The notes: generated from the letters alone by a model not told the origin. 64,000 bases of DNA from Mangrovimonas xylaniphaga (GCF_001280435.1 NZ_LBIP01000013.1:1116001-1180000), one strand, 5' to 3'. Positions 1 through 9,989 are shown, counted from the stretch's first letter. Translations and numbers: made by a program.

Positions 1-3000
1 CAGGCTTAAAACGGTAAGCAACCTAGTTGAGCTCACTTCTACCTCTCAAGAAGATTACGGGATGGTAATTGTTGAGTTTGATGAAAACATAACTGTTGAA
101 GAAGCCAAACAAAAGGTGAAAGACGAAATCGATCAGGAAACCTCAAGTGAAGATTGGCCAACCTTTAATGGTGCCAAAGTAGAACCAGATGTGTTCGAAT
201 TGAGCCTTTCAGAAGAAATGCCCATCCTGAACATTAACATTTCAGGAGATTACCCAATTGAAAAATTAAAGGAATACGGAGAATACCTTCAAGATGAAAT
301 TGAAGATTTATTGGAGATTAAAAAGGTAGACATCCGTGGTGCCCAGGAAAAGGAAGTAGAAGTTGCCGTAGACATCTATAAAATGATGGCCGCCGATGTT
401 ACTTTCAGCGACATTATCAATGCCATCAATAACGGAAACGTCACCATTTCTGCAGGAAATTTAAAAGCCAGTGGACAGCGTCGAACCATCCGTGTGTTGG
501 GAGAAATTGAGTCTCCAAACGACTTGAAAAATTTCGTTGTAAAATCTGAAAATGGAAATGCCATCTACCTTAAAGATGTAGCTACTGTAAGTTTTAAGGA
601 AGAAGACAGGACTACTTATGCTCGCGAATTTGGACAACCTGTAGTCATGCTGGATGTTAAAAAACGTGCAGGAAAGAACATGGTGGACGCTGCCAATCAA
701 ATTAATGTCATCGTAGACCACGCCATCAAGGATGTGTTTCCTCAAGATTTACAAGTTACCATCGCCAACGATCAATCTTCCGTAACCATTGGAAAAGTAG
801 ACGACTTGGTGAACAACATCATCTTTGGGGTAATCTTGGTAGTAATGGTATTGATGTTCTTCCTCGGATTTAAGAATGCCATTTTCGTAGGATTTGCCAT
901 CCCGATGTCTATGTTCATGTCCTTGATGATCCTAAATTTCTTCGGAATTTCATTAAACACCATGGTACTGTTTGGTCTTATCATGGGGCTAGGGATGTTG
1001 GTAGACAACGGTATTGTAGTGGTAGAAAACGTATACCGACTGATGGATGAAGAAGGTATGAGCCGTTTGGAAGCAGCCAAAAAAGGAATTGGAGAAATTG
1101 CCTTTCCTATTATCATTTCTACCGCCACCACTGTAGCTGCATTTATTCCATTAGGATTATGGCCAGGTTTAATGGGAGAATTCATGATGATTTTACCACA
1201 GACCCTATCCATTGTATTAGGTTCTTCATTATTTGTAGCCATCTTCTTCAATTCTGTTTTGGTATCACAATTTATGACCACCGAAGACAAAGATATGCCG
1301 CTGAACAAGATCATAAAACTCACGGCAATAATGGCCGTAATAGGTATTTTGGTCTTTATTTTTGGAGGTTCATACAAATCTTTAGGAACCCTTATGGTAT
1401 TTACAGCCATCATGCTTTGGGTGTACCGATTATTCCTAAGAAAGTGGGCCAACAGTTTCCAAACAAAAACGTTGGTAAAATTGGAACGTTGGTATGAAGG
1501 ACAATTACGTTGGGCACTCTCTGGCAAGAAACCAGTTTTGATAACCATTGCTACTTTTTCTGCATTGATAGCTTCGTTTATAGCCTTCGGAATATCATTG
1601 AAGGAACAACGTACCAAAGTAGAATTTTTCCCAGACAACAAACCAAACCAGATTATTGTCTACATAGAATATCCACAGGGTACCGCCATTGAAAAAACCA
1701 ATGCCATCACCAAAGAGATTGAAAAGCGCGTTTATCAAGTACTAGATAATACTCAATATAAAGACGGCGACTATAATTTTATGGTAGAAAGTGCCGTGTC
1801 TCAAGTAGGTGAAGGTGCTGGAAATCCTCAAACCGATGGAGGTTCTTCGGCCGAAATGCCTCACAAGGCAAAAATTACCGCTTCCATGAGGGAGTTTAAA
1901 TTCCGTAGAGGGGAAGATAGTGAGCTATTGCGCCAAAAAGTTCAGGAAGCACTGGTAGGCATCTATCCTGGAGTTTTGATTTCCGTAGAAAAAGATTCCA
2001 ACGGACCACCAGCAGGTTCTCCTATCAACATTGAAATTGAAGGTGACGACTATGACGAACTGATCGCCACTGCCGAAAATATGAGAGAGTTTATCAACTC
2101 AAAAAATATCCAAGGTATTGACGAACTTAAAATAGACGTAAACAAAAACAAGCCTTCCATGAAGGTGGTAATCGACAGGGAAAAAGCGGGAGAACTTGGC
2201 GTAAGCGCTGCCCAAGTAGGACAACAATTGCGCAACTCCATCTTTGGTACCAAAGCCGGAATTTATAAAGAAGGTGGTGACGATTACGACATCTATGTGC
2301 GTTTCAATGAGGAAAACAGATACAATACAAGTGCTCTTTTCAACCAGAATATCACTTTTAGGGATAATACTGGAAAAATCAAGAGCATTCCCGTATCAGC
2401 GGTTACCAAACATGAAAACAACTCTGGATTTAGTGCCATAAAACACAAAGATACCAGACGTGTGGTAACAGTTCACTCGGCTCTGTCCCCAGGTTTTACG
2501 GATGCTGGAGCCATTGTAGCGCAAATTCAAAATGAAATGAAAACCTATGAAGGCTTGCCTGAAAACATCAAAATTGATTATACAGGACAAATTGAAGAAC
2601 AGCAAAAACAAATGAAGTTTTTGGTGGGCGCCTTTTTTACTGGACTGGGATTGATTTTCTTCATCTTGATTTTCCAGTTCAACTCCATCTCAAAACCAGC
2701 CATCATCATGTTGGCCATATTCCTAAGTTTCATTGGGGTATTTGGTGGACTTGTAATTACTGGATGGGCTTTCGTAATCATGATGACCATGGTAGGAATC
2801 ATCTCCCTTGCTGGTATTGTGGTTAACAACGGGGTGGTTCTACTGGATTATGCCCAACTTTTAATTGATAGAAAGAAAATTGATAGAGGATTGGATGATG
2901 ATGAATACCTTACTGTTGAGGATCTATTTGAAAGTATCGTGAGAGCGGGTAAAGCGCGTTTACGCCCTGTATTGCTTACGGCAATTACCACCATTTTAGG

Positions 3001-3295
3001 ATTGATTCCATTGGCAATAGGACTAAACATTGACTTTTTTAGCCTGTTCAGCGAATTCAACCCACACATTTATATAGGTGGAGATAACGTGCGCTTCTGG
3101 GGGCCATTGGCATGGACCGTAATCTTCGGACTTTTCGTTGCCACCTTCTTGACATTGATTGTGGTTCCGGTACTGTTTTTCCTATCGATGAAGTTAAAAA
3201 TGTGGATTAGAAGTAAAATCTCACCTACTAAGCCCGAAATCGAAGAATCATTTTCGTTACAAGAGAAAGTTGAAGCTCACCCGAGCATTGATTAA
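1..3295 (+). CDS. RND efflux permease (HAE1/AcrB-like), 5' truncated
   Basis: Inner-membrane proton-driven pump subunit of a tripartite efflux system. The frame is open from base 2, upstream of the first in-window ATG at 62, so the N-terminus lies outside the window. Two RND halves are visible: a first hydrophobic block with GMLVDNGIVVVEN (TM4 region, about residue 315 counted from the ATG at 62) and a second block with the GIVVNNGVVLLDYA stretch, separated by large periplasmic loops. The TM4 acidic pair that AcrB has as Asp-Asp is Asp-Asn here. The adaptor and outer-membrane factor presumably lie upstream. A terminator follows directly, so this is the last gene of its operon. Substrate cannot be told from sequence; the second RND pump in the window is a different subfamily member. 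Confidence 0.93.
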   Translation, partial: RLKTVSNLVELTSTSQEDYGMVIVEFDENITVEEAKQKVKDEIDQETSSEDWPTFNGAKVEPDVFELSLSEEMPILNINISGDYPIEKLKEYGEYLQDEIEDLLEIKKVDIRGAQEKEVEVAVDIYKMMAADVTFSDIINAINNGNVTISAGNLKASGQRRTIRVLGEIESPNDLKNFVVKSENGNAIYLKDVATVSFKEEDRTTYAREFGQPVVMLDVKKRAGKNMVDAANQINVIVDHAIKDVFPQDLQVTIANDQSSVTIGKVDDLVNNIIFGVILVVMVLMFFLGFKNAIFVGFAIPMSMFMSLMILNFFGISLNTMVLFGLIMGLGMLVDNGIVVVENVYRLMDEEGMSRLEAAKKGIGEIAFPIIISTATTVAAFIPLGLWPGLMGEFMMILPQTLSIVLGSSLFVAIFFNSVLVSQFMTTEDKDMPLNKIIKLTAIMAVIGILVFIFGGSYKSLGTLMVFTAIMLWVYRLFLRKWANSFQTKTLVKLERWYEGQLRWALSGKKPVLITIATFSALIASFIAFGISLKEQRTKVEFFPDNKPNQIIVYIEYPQGTAIEKTNAITKEIEKRVYQVLDNTQYKDGDYNFMVESAVSQVGEGAGNPQTDGGSSAEMPHKAKITASMREFKFRRGEDSELLRQKVQEALVGIYPGVLISVEKDSNGPPAGSPINIEIEGDDYDELIATAENMREFINSKNIQGIDELKIDVNKNKPSMKVVIDREKAGELGVSAAQVGQQLRNSIFGTKAGIYKEGGDDYDIYVRFNEENRYNTSALFNQNITFRDNTGKIKSIPVSAVTKHENNSGFSAIKHKDTRRVVTVHSALSPGFTDAGAIVAQIQNEMKTYEGLPENIKIDYTGQIEEQQKQMKFLVGAFFTGLGLIFFILIFQFNSISKPAIIMLAIFLSFIGVFGGLVITGWAFVIMMTMVGIISLAGIVVNNGVVLLDYAQLLIDRKKIDRGLDDDEYLTVEDLFESIVRAGKARLRPVLLTAITTILGLIPLAIGLNIDFFSLFSEFNPHIYIGGDNVRFWGPLAWTVIFGLFVATFLTLIVVPVLFFLSMKLKMWIRSKISPTKPEIEESFSLQEKVEAHPSID

Positions 3296-3306
3296 TAGCG
3301 GAGAAG

Positions 3307-3340
3307 GCCCTGACAAATGTTAGGGCTTTTTTATTTTTTA
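3307..3340 (+). terminator. Intrinsic terminator after RND permease
   Basis: GCCCTGACA and TGTTAGGGC pair (one G-T wobble) around a 2-nt loop at 3307-3326 and are followed by a T-rich run. It ends the efflux operon before the aspS promoter. Confidence 0.85.
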
Positions 3341-3355
3341 ATCAGTTATCTTCAT

Positions 3356-3363
3356 TAAATTTG
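3356..3363 (+). promoter_or_regulatory. aspS promoter -7 element
   Basis: TAAATTTG matches the Bacteroidota -7 consensus TAnnTTTG and lies 18 nt before the aspS ATG. No convincing -33 TTG is seen. Confidence 0.6.
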
Positions 3364-3381
3364 CACTTCAAAATTTAAGGT

Positions 3382-5136
3382 ATGTACAGAAGTCATAATT
3401 GTGGTGAATTGAATGCATCACACATCAATAGTGAAGTTACTCTTGCTGGTTGGGTACAAAAAGTGAGAGACAAAGGTTTTATGGTATGGGTAGATTTACG
3501 TGATCGTTACGGGATTACCCAACTTATTTTTGATGAAGAACGCACGCCAAAGGCCATTATGGAACAAGCCCAAAAGTTAGGTCGTGAGTTTGTGATTCAG
3601 GTAAAAGGAACCGTTATAGAACGTGCTTCCAAAAACCCAAATATGGCTACTGGTGATATTGAAATTTTGGTTTCGGAACTTACCCTGTTGAACGGTGCCA
3701 AACTACCACCTTTCACCATTGAAGATGAAACAGACGGTGGAGAAGAGTTGCGTATGAAATATCGTTACCTTGATATCAGACGTAATCCTGTTAAAAACAG
3801 TTTGATTTTCCGTCATAAAGTAACCCAAGAGGTTAGAAATTACCTTTCACAAGAAGGGTTTATTGAAGTTGAGACACCTTATTTAATAAAATCTACACCA
3901 GAAGGTGCCCGCGATTTCGTAGTACCAAGTAGAATGAACCCTGGACAGTTTTATGCCCTTCCACAATCGCCACAAACCTTTAAGCAATTGCTTATGGTAG
4001 GTGGTATGGATAAGTACTTCCAAATTGTAAAATGTTTTAGGGATGAAGATTTACGTGCCGACAGACAACCGGAGTTTACACAAATAGACTGCGAGATGGC
4101 TTTTGTTGAGCAAGAGGACATCCTTAACACCTTTGAAGGCCTTACCAGACACTTATTGAAAGAAGTCAATGGCGTTGAAATTGACCAGTTCCCAAGAATG
4201 CTTTATGATGATGCCATGCGTTTGTATGGAAACGATAAACCAGACATCCGTTTTGGAATGCAGTTTGGAGAACTTAACGAAGTAACCCAACATAAAGATT
4301 TCCAAGTATTCAATGCTGCTGAATTGGTAGTAGGTATTGCTGTGCCAGGAGGAAATGCCTTCACCAGAAAAGAAATCGATAAACTTATCGATTGGGTAAA
4401 GCGTCCACAAATTGGTGCCTTGGGAATGGTGTACTGTCGTTACAATGAAGATGGGTCTTTCAAATCTTCCGTAGATAAATTCTACGATCAGGAAGACCTT
4501 GCCAAATGGGCTGAAGTTACGGGAGCAAAACCAGGAGACCTAATCTGTATTTTATCTGGAAACACCCATAAAGTAAGAACACAGTTAAGTGCCTTAAGAA
4601 TGGAATTGGCCGAGCAACTAGGCTTACGCAAACCAGACGAGTTCGCACCACTTTGGGTAATGGACTTCCCTCTTTTGGAATGGGACGAAGAAACAGAGCG
4701 TTACCACGCGATGCACCACCCGTTTACCTCTCCTAAACCAGGCCAATTGGAATTATTGGAAACCAATCCTGGCGAAGTAAAAGCAAATGCTTACGACTTG
4801 GTATTGAATGGAAATGAAATTGGTGGAGGTTCCATAAGAATTCACGATAAAAAAACTCAGTCCTTAATGTTTGACTATTTAGGGTTTACTCCTGAAGAAG
4901 CTAAAGCACAGTTTGGATTCTTGATGAATGCCTTTGAATATGGTGCCCCTCCACACGGTGGTTTGGCCTTTGGTCTTGACCGATTGGTTGCTATTTTGGG
5001 TGGTCAGGAAACCATTAGAGATTTTATAGCATTCCCTAAAAACAATTCCGGAAGAGACGTCATGATTGATGCACCTGCACCAGTAGACAATGCCCAACTG
5101 GATGAGTTAAGCTTAAAACTAAATCTAAATTCATAA
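3382..5136 (+). CDS. aspS: Aspartate-tRNA ligase
   Basis: Charges tRNA-Asp with aspartate in the cytoplasm. The 584-residue product has the bacterial-type layout: N-terminal OB-fold anticodon-binding domain (about 1-105), class II catalytic core, and an inserted GAD-like domain in the middle. Class II motif 2 ([16 protein letters not shown], about residues 219-234) and motif 3 ([13 protein letters not shown], about 527-540) are intact. Length fits the bacterial family. The ATG has a -7 element 18 nt upstream and a terminator follows the stop, so it is a single-gene unit. Whether it is discriminating or also charges tRNA-Asn cannot be decided from the window. Confidence 0.97.
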   Translation: MYRSHNCGELNASHINSEVTLAGWVQKVRDKGFMVWVDLRDRYGITQLIFDEERTPKAIMEQAQKLGREFVIQVKGTVIERASKNPNMATGDIEILVSELTLLNGAKLPPFTIEDETDGGEELRMKYRYLDIRRNPVKNSLIFRHKVTQEVRNYLSQEGFIEVETPYLIKSTPEGARDFVVPSRMNPGQFYALPQSPQTFKQLLMVGGMDKYFQIVKCFRDEDLRADRQPEFTQIDCEMAFVEQEDILNTFEGLTRHLLKEVNGVEIDQFPRMLYDDAMRLYGNDKPDIRFGMQFGELNEVTQHKDFQVFNAAELVVGIAVPGGNAFTRKEIDKLIDWVKRPQIGALGMVYCRYNEDGSFKSSVDKFYDQEDLAKWAEVTGAKPGDLICILSGNTHKVRTQLSALRMELAEQLGLRKPDEFAPLWVMDFPLLEWDEETERYHAMHHPFTSPKPGQLELLETNPGEVKANAYDLVLNGNEIGGGSIRIHDKKTQSLMFDYLGFTPEEAKAQFGFLMNAFEYGAPPHGGLAFGLDRLVAILGGQETIRDFIAFPKNNSGRDVMIDAPAPVDNAQLDELSLKLNLNS

Positions 5137-5143
5137 AAAATTA

Positions 5144-5168
5144 AATCCTGCAAATTGCAGGATTTTTT
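5144..5168 (+). terminator. Intrinsic terminator after aspS
   Basis: AATCCTGC and GCAGGATT flank a 5-nt loop and run into six Ts, eight bases after the aspS stop. Confidence 0.85.
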
Positions 5169-5182
5169 AGTAGTTTTAGGTT

Positions 5183-6970
5183 ATGCCTGCAAAATCGTTG
5201 TACAAAAGCTTGTTGATCTGGAGAGCCAAGCACATCTCCCATAAGCAATTTGTTTATTTCCTTAGTATATTGGTTGGTTTCACCTCCGGAGTTGGAGCAG
5301 TAGTGCTGAAAAACTTGACGCACTTTATCCAACATTTACTGGAAGGGCGTTTGGTGCAATCCATCCACCATGCTTTTTACTTTTTATTCCCCATCATCGG
5401 GTTTACTTTGGTATATCTGATCATTAAATATGTAATCAGAAACAAGGTGAGCCACGGTATTCCATCAACCCTATTTGCTATTGCGAAACGCAAAGGGATC
5501 ATGAAACAATACCAAATGTTTGGGTCCATATTAACCGCGCCTATTACGGTTGGTTTTGGAGGATCGGTAGGACTAGAGGGACCAACTGTGGCTACCGGAG
5601 CTGCCATAAGTTCCAACATCGCACGCATGTTCCACATGAACCAAAAAACAAAAAACTTGTTGATTGGTTGTGCTGCTGCCGGAGCCTTATCGTCCATTTT
5701 CAAAGCGCCCATCGCCGCTATCGTATTTGCCATTGAAGTATTTAGTCTGGACTTGACCATCGCGTCCATGCTTCCATTATTATTGGCATCGCTTTCGGCA
5801 ATCATGACCTCTTACTTTTTCTTTGGAAGCGACATTTTGTTGCCTTTTAGAATTGAAGATCATTTCAAAGCTTCCGATGTCCCCTTTTACGCCATTTTAG
5901 GTGTTTTTGCTGCGTTTACCTCCATTTATTTCACAGAAGCATATGAACGTATTCAAAAACTGTTCAAAAAGATAGACTCGCCAGTTAAAAGACTTTTGGT
6001 TGGAGGTGCCGCCATTGGAGTACTTATTTATTTCATCCCACCTCTTTACGGGGAAGGATTCGATGTTATGAACAACCTCATTGCTGGAAAACCAGAAAAA
6101 GCCTTGGTAAATAACTTCCTCCATTTGGACCTAAGCAATGTTTGGATTGTAATTGGGCTTTTGGCCGGATTAGTATTTTTCAAAATTATTGCCAGTTCCA
6201 TCACTTTTGGCGCTGGAGGTGTTGGTGGTATTTTCGCCCCTACCCTTTTTATGGGAAGCATCATGGGAAATTGTATTGCAAAAGTCTTAAACCACACCAT
6301 CCTAATCAACAATCCAGTTTCCGAAAGTAATTTTACACTTGTGGGAATGGCCGGATTAATGGCAGGAGTACTGCATGCTCCATTAACAGCTATTTTCTTG
6401 ATTGCCGAATTAACAGGAGGTTATGAACTTTTCATTCCCTTGATGCTTACGGCCACTATTTCTTTCGCCATTACCAAATATTTCTACCCACATTCCGTTT
6501 ATAGTATGGAGCTTGGCAGAAAGGGAGAACTTATTACGCATGATAAGGACCATGCGGTGTTAACACTCATGGACATCAATAAGGTAATTGAAACCAATTT
6601 CATCCCTGTGAATCCAGAAATGAACCTAGGTGACATTGTCCACAAAGCAGTAGTAAAATCTAGCAGAAACATTTTCCCCGTTGTGCGAAGTAAAGACCAA
6701 ACCCTTAAAGGGATTATCTTATTGGACGATATTAGACAGGTAATGTTTGACCAAAGCCTTTACAATGAAATAAAAGCTGAAGAAGTCATGCAAAACCCTC
6801 CGGAAATCATCGATATTGAAAAGGACAAGATGACCGATATTATGAAGAAGTTTCAGGACAGTAACGCTTGGAACCTACCAGTTGTTAGGAATAATGTGTA
6901 TGTTGGCTTTATTTCTAAATCCAAATTATTGACAGCCTACCGCCGCAAATTGATCAATATTACTCACTAA
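5183..6970 (+). CDS. ClC-family chloride channel/antiporter with C-terminal CBS pair
   Basis: Membrane transporter for chloride or similar anions, 595 residues. About ten hydrophobic segments span residues 25-450. ClC signatures are visible: SHGIPSTL (equivalent of GSGIP), GSVGLEGP at about 128-135 with the gating glutamate kept, and GGVGGIFAPTLFMG. The AIEVF glutamate after the second signature fits the internal proton-pathway glutamate of H+/Cl- exchangers, so an antiporter is a reasonable inference. A pair of CBS domains (about 465-590) makes a cytoplasmic regulatory tail that may bind adenine nucleotides. A small membrane protein follows after 3 nt, probably cotranscribed. Confidence 0.93.
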   Translation: MPAKSLYKSLLIWRAKHISHKQFVYFLSILVGFTSGVGAVVLKNLTHFIQHLLEGRLVQSIHHAFYFLFPIIGFTLVYLIIKYVIRNKVSHGIPSTLFAIAKRKGIMKQYQMFGSILTAPITVGFGGSVGLEGPTVATGAAISSNIARMFHMNQKTKNLLIGCAAAGALSSIFKAPIAAIVFAIEVFSLDLTIASMLPLLLASLSAIMTSYFFFGSDILLPFRIEDHFKASDVPFYAILGVFAAFTSIYFTEAYERIQKLFKKIDSPVKRLLVGGAAIGVLIYFIPPLYGEGFDVMNNLIAGKPEKALVNNFLHLDLSNVWIVIGLLAGLVFFKIIASSITFGAGGVGGIFAPTLFMGSIMGNCIAKVLNHTILINNPVSESNFTLVGMAGLMAGVLHAPLTAIFLIAELTGGYELFIPLMLTATISFAITKYFYPHSVYSMELGRKGELITHDKDHAVLTLMDINKVIETNFIPVNPEMNLGDIVHKAVVKSSRNIFPVVRSKDQTLKGIILLDDIRQVMFDQSLYNEIKAEEVMQNPPEIIDIEKDKMTDIMKKFQDSNAWNLPVVRNNVYVGFISKSKLLTAYRRKLINITH

Positions 6971-6973
6971 AAC

Positions 6974-7204
6974 ATGAAATACATTATTGCCATATCCTTT
7001 ATACTTTCTCTAATTAGCATAGCATGTGGTTTTCTCTTGGAAGTTGACTATTCACAAAAACTCATTGGTTTTGGGGTAGTTGGACTTTTCTTTGTAGTGT
7101 TTCCTTTGTTTTCATACCACCGTTGGAAAGACAAAGACATGAAAGACTATATGATTAATAAAGAGAATCTAGAAAAAATGAGAAATCACAAAAAAAAATA
7201 CTGA
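6974..7204 (+). CDS. Small two-helix membrane protein, unknown function
   Basis: A 76-residue protein with two hydrophobic segments (about 3-20 and 32-50) and a charged C-terminal tail rich in Lys, Asp and Glu. It starts 3 nt after the ClC stop, which suggests one mRNA and perhaps a role next to the transporter, but no family is recognised. The start is the first ATG and immediately precedes the hydrophobic segment. Confidence 0.75.
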   Translation: MKYIIAISFILSLISIACGFLLEVDYSQKLIGFGVVGLFFVVFPLFSYHRWKDKDMKDYMINKENLEKMRNHKKKY

Positions 7205-7243
7205 TAATCAATTTTTTAAATAAAAATACAATTACTTAACACA

Positions 7244-7269
7244 TTGTAAGATTATTAATCATACATTTA
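7244..7269 (+). promoter_or_regulatory. Cold-shock gene promoter
   Basis: TTG at 7244-7246 and TACATTTA at 7262-7269 are 15 nt apart, a little short of the usual spacing. The predicted leader before the ATG at 7295 is about 20 nt and A/T only for most of its length. Confidence 0.45.
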
Positions 7270-7294
7270 TGTTTTAATAATAATTTTTTTTACC

Positions 7295-7486
7295 ATGACT
7301 GGAACAGTTAAATTTTTCAATGATTCAAAAGGATTTGGATTCATTACCAACAACGAAACAGGAAAAGACATTTTCGTTCACGTATCAAACTTGAACGGTA
7401 TTGAGCTACGTGAAGGCGATAGCGTACAGTACACAGAAGAAGAAGGAAGAAAAGGACCAGTTGCAGCAAACGTGCAAGTGGTTTAA
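7295..7486 (+). CDS. Cold-shock protein, CspA family
   Basis: Small nucleic-acid-binding protein of 63 residues, a single cold-shock domain. RNP1 (KGFGFI, residues 12-17) and RNP2 (DIFVHVS, 25-31) are intact. It probably acts as an RNA chaperone in the cytoplasm. It has its own promoter-like sequence and a strong terminator, so it is monocistronic. Length and motifs match the family closely. Whether it is cold-induced or constitutive cannot be read from the sequence. Confidence 0.95.
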   Translation: MTGTVKFFNDSKGFGFITNNETGKDIFVHVSNLNGIELREGDSVQYTEEEGRKGPVAANVQVV

Positions 7487-7513
7487 CGAGCATATATCTT
7501 TAAGCACAGTTTC

Positions 7514-7544
7514 AACGCTTAACAAATTTGTTAAGCGTTTTTTT
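7514..7544 (+). terminator. Intrinsic terminator after the cold-shock gene
   Basis: A 26-nt perfect palindrome (7514-7539, arm AACGCTTAACAAA) runs directly into a T tract on the plus strand. The other strand lacks a T tract, so it serves the cold-shock gene rather than tadA. Confidence 0.92.
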
Positions 7545-7550
7545 ATGTTT

Positions 7551-8000
7551 TTAATTCAAATTACGTTTTTCAATAAAAAAGCGTTTCATCAAACGTGAGG
7601 CTTCTTCCTCCAACACGCCACCTACCATTTTGGTTTTTGGATGCAGTTTTGTTTTTAAATTGATACACCCACGCTCTTCATCCCTGGCTCCATACACTAT
7701 TTTTCCAATTTGACTCCAATACAAAGCACCTGCACACATTTGGCAAGGCTCCAAGGTCACATAAAGCGTGCATTTGTTCAAATATTTTCCTCCCAAAAAA
7801 TTAGCAGCCGAGGTAATGGCTTGCATTTCCGCATGAGCAGTAACATCATTGAGCATTTCCGTTAAGTTATGTGCTCGGGCAATAATCCTATCATCCACCA
7901 CAATTACGGCACCTACCGGAATTTCCCCTTTCTCAAAAGCATCTTCAGCCTCCTGCAAGGCTTTCTTCATAAAATACACGTCATCAAAAGGATTTTCCAT
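7551..8000 (-). CDS. tadA: tRNA-specific adenosine deaminase (nucleoside deaminase)
   Basis: Zinc enzyme that converts the wobble adenosine of tRNA-Arg to inosine. The 149-residue form starting at 8000 has the zinc/catalytic motif HAE (H56, E58) and PCQMC (C86, C89), the layout of TadA. A longer reading from 8051 is possible, but a perfect -7 element for this strand (rev-comp TATTTTTG, 8033-8026) lies between the two starts, so the ATG at 8000 is preferred. Divergent from dxs. General nucleoside deaminases such as guanine deaminase share the fold, so the exact substrate is by family likeness. Confidence 0.9.
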   Translation of the reverse strand: MENPFDDVYFMKKALQEAEDAFEKGEIPVGAVIVVDDRIIARAHNLTEMLNDVTAHAEMQAITSAANFLGGKYLNKCTLYVTLEPCQMCAGALYWSQIGKIVYGARDEERGCINLKTKLHPKTKMVGGVLEEEASRLMKRFFIEKRNLN

Positions 8001-8025
8001 AGGTATAAAATTGAATTCTGTATCC

Positions 8026-8054
8026 CAAAAATACGATTTCAAATGGTACATTTG
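8026..8054. promoter_or_regulatory. Divergent tadA / dxs promoters
   Basis: Two -7 elements lie back to back. For tadA (minus), CAAAAATA at 8026-8033 reads TATTTTTG and gives a leader of about 20 nt. For dxs (plus), TACATTTG at 8047-8054 ends only 5 nt before the ATG at 8060, which implies a leaderless or nearly leaderless dxs mRNA. Confidence 0.6.
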
Positions 8055-8059
8055 TAATT

Positions 8060-9841
8060 ATGTCCAAGTTATTAAATCACATACAATCTCCAAAGGATTT
8101 AAGGGAGTTAGATCCACATCAACTTCCCCAATTAGCGAAGGAATTAAGAGACTTTATCATTCATATTGTCGCTACCAAAGAAGGGCATTTAGGAGCCAGT
8201 TTGGGAGTGGTTGAACTTACCATTGCGCTACATTATGTGTTCAACACCCCTGAAGATTTATTGATTTGGGATGTTGGCCACCAAGCCTACGGACATAAAA
8301 TATTGACAGGCAGAAGAGAGGTCTTTGATACCAACCGACAATTTGGAGGCCTCAGTGGATTTCCAAAGCGAAGCGAAAGCTCCTACGACACATTTGGCGT
8401 TGGGCATTCTTCAACATCCATTTCAGCAGCCTTGGGAATGGCCATTGTGTCCAAATTGAAAGGAGACACAACCAAACAGCATATAGCAGTGATTGGTGAT
8501 GCTTCCATAGCTAGTGGGATGGCCTTTGAAGGCCTTAACCATGCAGGCGTAACCAATGCCAATTTATTGGTGATATTAAACGATAATGCCATTGGAATTG
8601 ATCCTAGCGTAGGCGCACTGAAACAATATTTAACTAATGTTAAAAAAGGTACACAGAAACACGAAAATGTATTTGAAGCCTTAAATTTTAATTATTCAGG
8701 TCCTATTGATGGACATGATTTTTCCGCTTTGATTTCAGAGATGGAGCGATTAAAAACCATAGAAGGCCCTAAACTACTCCATGTCATTACCACCAAAGGA
8801 AAAGGATTAAAACAAGCCGAAAAGGATCAGGTGAAATACCATGCGCCTGGTAAATTTGATGCCAAAACCGGGGAGCTCTTCCCTAAACCAGATACCGTGC
8901 AACCTCCAAAATTCCAAGATGTTTTTGGACACACCATTGTAGAACTAGCAGAAAAAAACGAAGCCATTATTGGCATTACCCCTGCCATGCCAACAGGCAG
9001 CTCCTTAAAATATATGATGGAGCAGTTTCCTGATCGAGCCATTGATGTAGGGATAGCAGAACAACACGCCGTGACCTTGGCGGCAGGAATGGCCACCCAA
9101 GGCGCCGTGGTATTTTGCAATATCTATTCTACGTTTTTACAGCGAGCCTACGATCAGGTAATTCACGATGTGGCCATTCAAAACCTTCCCGTGATTTTTT
9201 GTTTGGACAGAGCAGGTTTGGTTGGCGAAGATGGTGCTACACACCACGGTTTGTATGATTTAGCATATTTAAGATGTGTCCCTAACCTCATTATTTTTGC
9301 ACCTCGTAACGAAGTAGAATTACGCAACATTATGTATACCGCCCAATTAGGACTTGAACATCCTATAGCTATACGCTATCCTCGCGGAAGGGGCAATACC
9401 TTGGATTGGAAACAAGCTTTTGAACCTATTGAAATTGGCAAAGCCATAGAATTAAAACAAGGGAACAACATCGCTGTTCTAAGTCTTGGTTTTATTGCCG
9501 ATAATGTCACGAAGGCCATTGAAAAACTGGAAATGAAAGACGATGTAGCCCATATTGACATGCGCTTTTTAAAACCTTTGGACGAAAGCATGTTACACCA
9601 AGCTTTCAATTCCTATTCTGAAATAATTACAATTGAGGACGGTTGTGAAAAAGGAGGTTTTGGAAGTGCTATTTTAGAATTTGCAGCTCGGTACAACTAC
9701 AAAAACAATATAAGCGTTATGGCCGTTCCCGACATTGTTGTGGAACACGGTAGTATTGAAACCTTACAGCACCTTACTAAAATTGACGTAGATGCAATTG
9801 TAGAAAAACTAGAAACGATTATTCAGCGTCACTGTCTGTAG
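8060..9841 (+). CDS. dxs: 1-deoxy-D-xylulose-5-phosphate synthase
   Basis: Thiamine-diphosphate enzyme that condenses pyruvate and glyceraldehyde 3-phosphate, the first step of the MEP isoprenoid pathway; the product also feeds thiamine and pyridoxal synthesis. The 593-residue protein has the transketolase-like order: ThDP domain with GDASIASG (about 147-154) followed by NDN (about 174-176), pyrimidine-binding domain with the EDGATHHG stretch (about 388-395), and a C-terminal transketolase domain. It is slightly shorter than the usual 610-630 residues but all core motifs are present. The ATG lies 5 nt after a -7 element. Its last 23 bases overlap a small gene on the other strand. Confidence 0.95.
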   Translation: MSKLLNHIQSPKDLRELDPHQLPQLAKELRDFIIHIVATKEGHLGASLGVVELTIALHYVFNTPEDLLIWDVGHQAYGHKILTGRREVFDTNRQFGGLSGFPKRSESSYDTFGVGHSSTSISAALGMAIVSKLKGDTTKQHIAVIGDASIASGMAFEGLNHAGVTNANLLVILNDNAIGIDPSVGALKQYLTNVKKGTQKHENVFEALNFNYSGPIDGHDFSALISEMERLKTIEGPKLLHVITTKGKGLKQAEKDQVKYHAPGKFDAKTGELFPKPDTVQPPKFQDVFGHTIVELAEKNEAIIGITPAMPTGSSLKYMMEQFPDRAIDVGIAEQHAVTLAAGMATQGAVVFCNIYSTFLQRAYDQVIHDVAIQNLPVIFCLDRAGLVGEDGATHHGLYDLAYLRCVPNLIIFAPRNEVELRNIMYTAQLGLEHPIAIRYPRGRGNTLDWKQAFEPIEIGKAIELKQGNNIAVLSLGFIADNVTKAIEKLEMKDDVAHIDMRFLKPLDESMLHQAFNSYSEIITIEDGCEKGGFGSAILEFAARYNYKNNISVMAVPDIVVEHGSIETLQHLTKIDVDAIVEKLETIIQRHCL

Positions 9842-9989
9842 TAGCCATGTTAGGCTGCTCTGTAGCATTATAAATATCTACACTTTCATTCAATTGCGAA
9901 TTCTTGCTAGATCGCATATCATCAAGCATCAATAAAAAGGCCACAGTAACAAAGAAAATAACAAGAGCTCCTAAAAGGTTCTTTTTCAT
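9819..9989 (-). CDS. Small single-pass membrane protein, unknown function
   Basis: A 56-residue product: MKKN, one hydrophobic helix (about residues 5-21), then an acidic polar tail ending in DSDAE. Two adjacent ATGs (9992, 9989) could start it; the track of in-frame codons extends to 10022 but upstream residues look non-coding. The 3' end overlaps the end of dxs by 23 nt in convergent orientation. No family recognised. The positive-inside N-terminus and clean helix favour a real gene, but it could be a chance frame. Confidence 0.5.
   Translation of the reverse strand: MKKNLLGALVIFFVTVAFLLMLDDMRSSKNSQLNESVDIYNATEQPNMATTDSDAE

Noticed and set aside
772-1641. A 289-codon minus-strand frame inside the RND permease gene
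   Set aside because: It is the antisense of a strongly conserved coding region, with no promoter and no recognisable domain.
8001-8051. Longer start for tadA
   Set aside because: A perfect minus-strand -7 element lies at 8026-8033, inside the extension.
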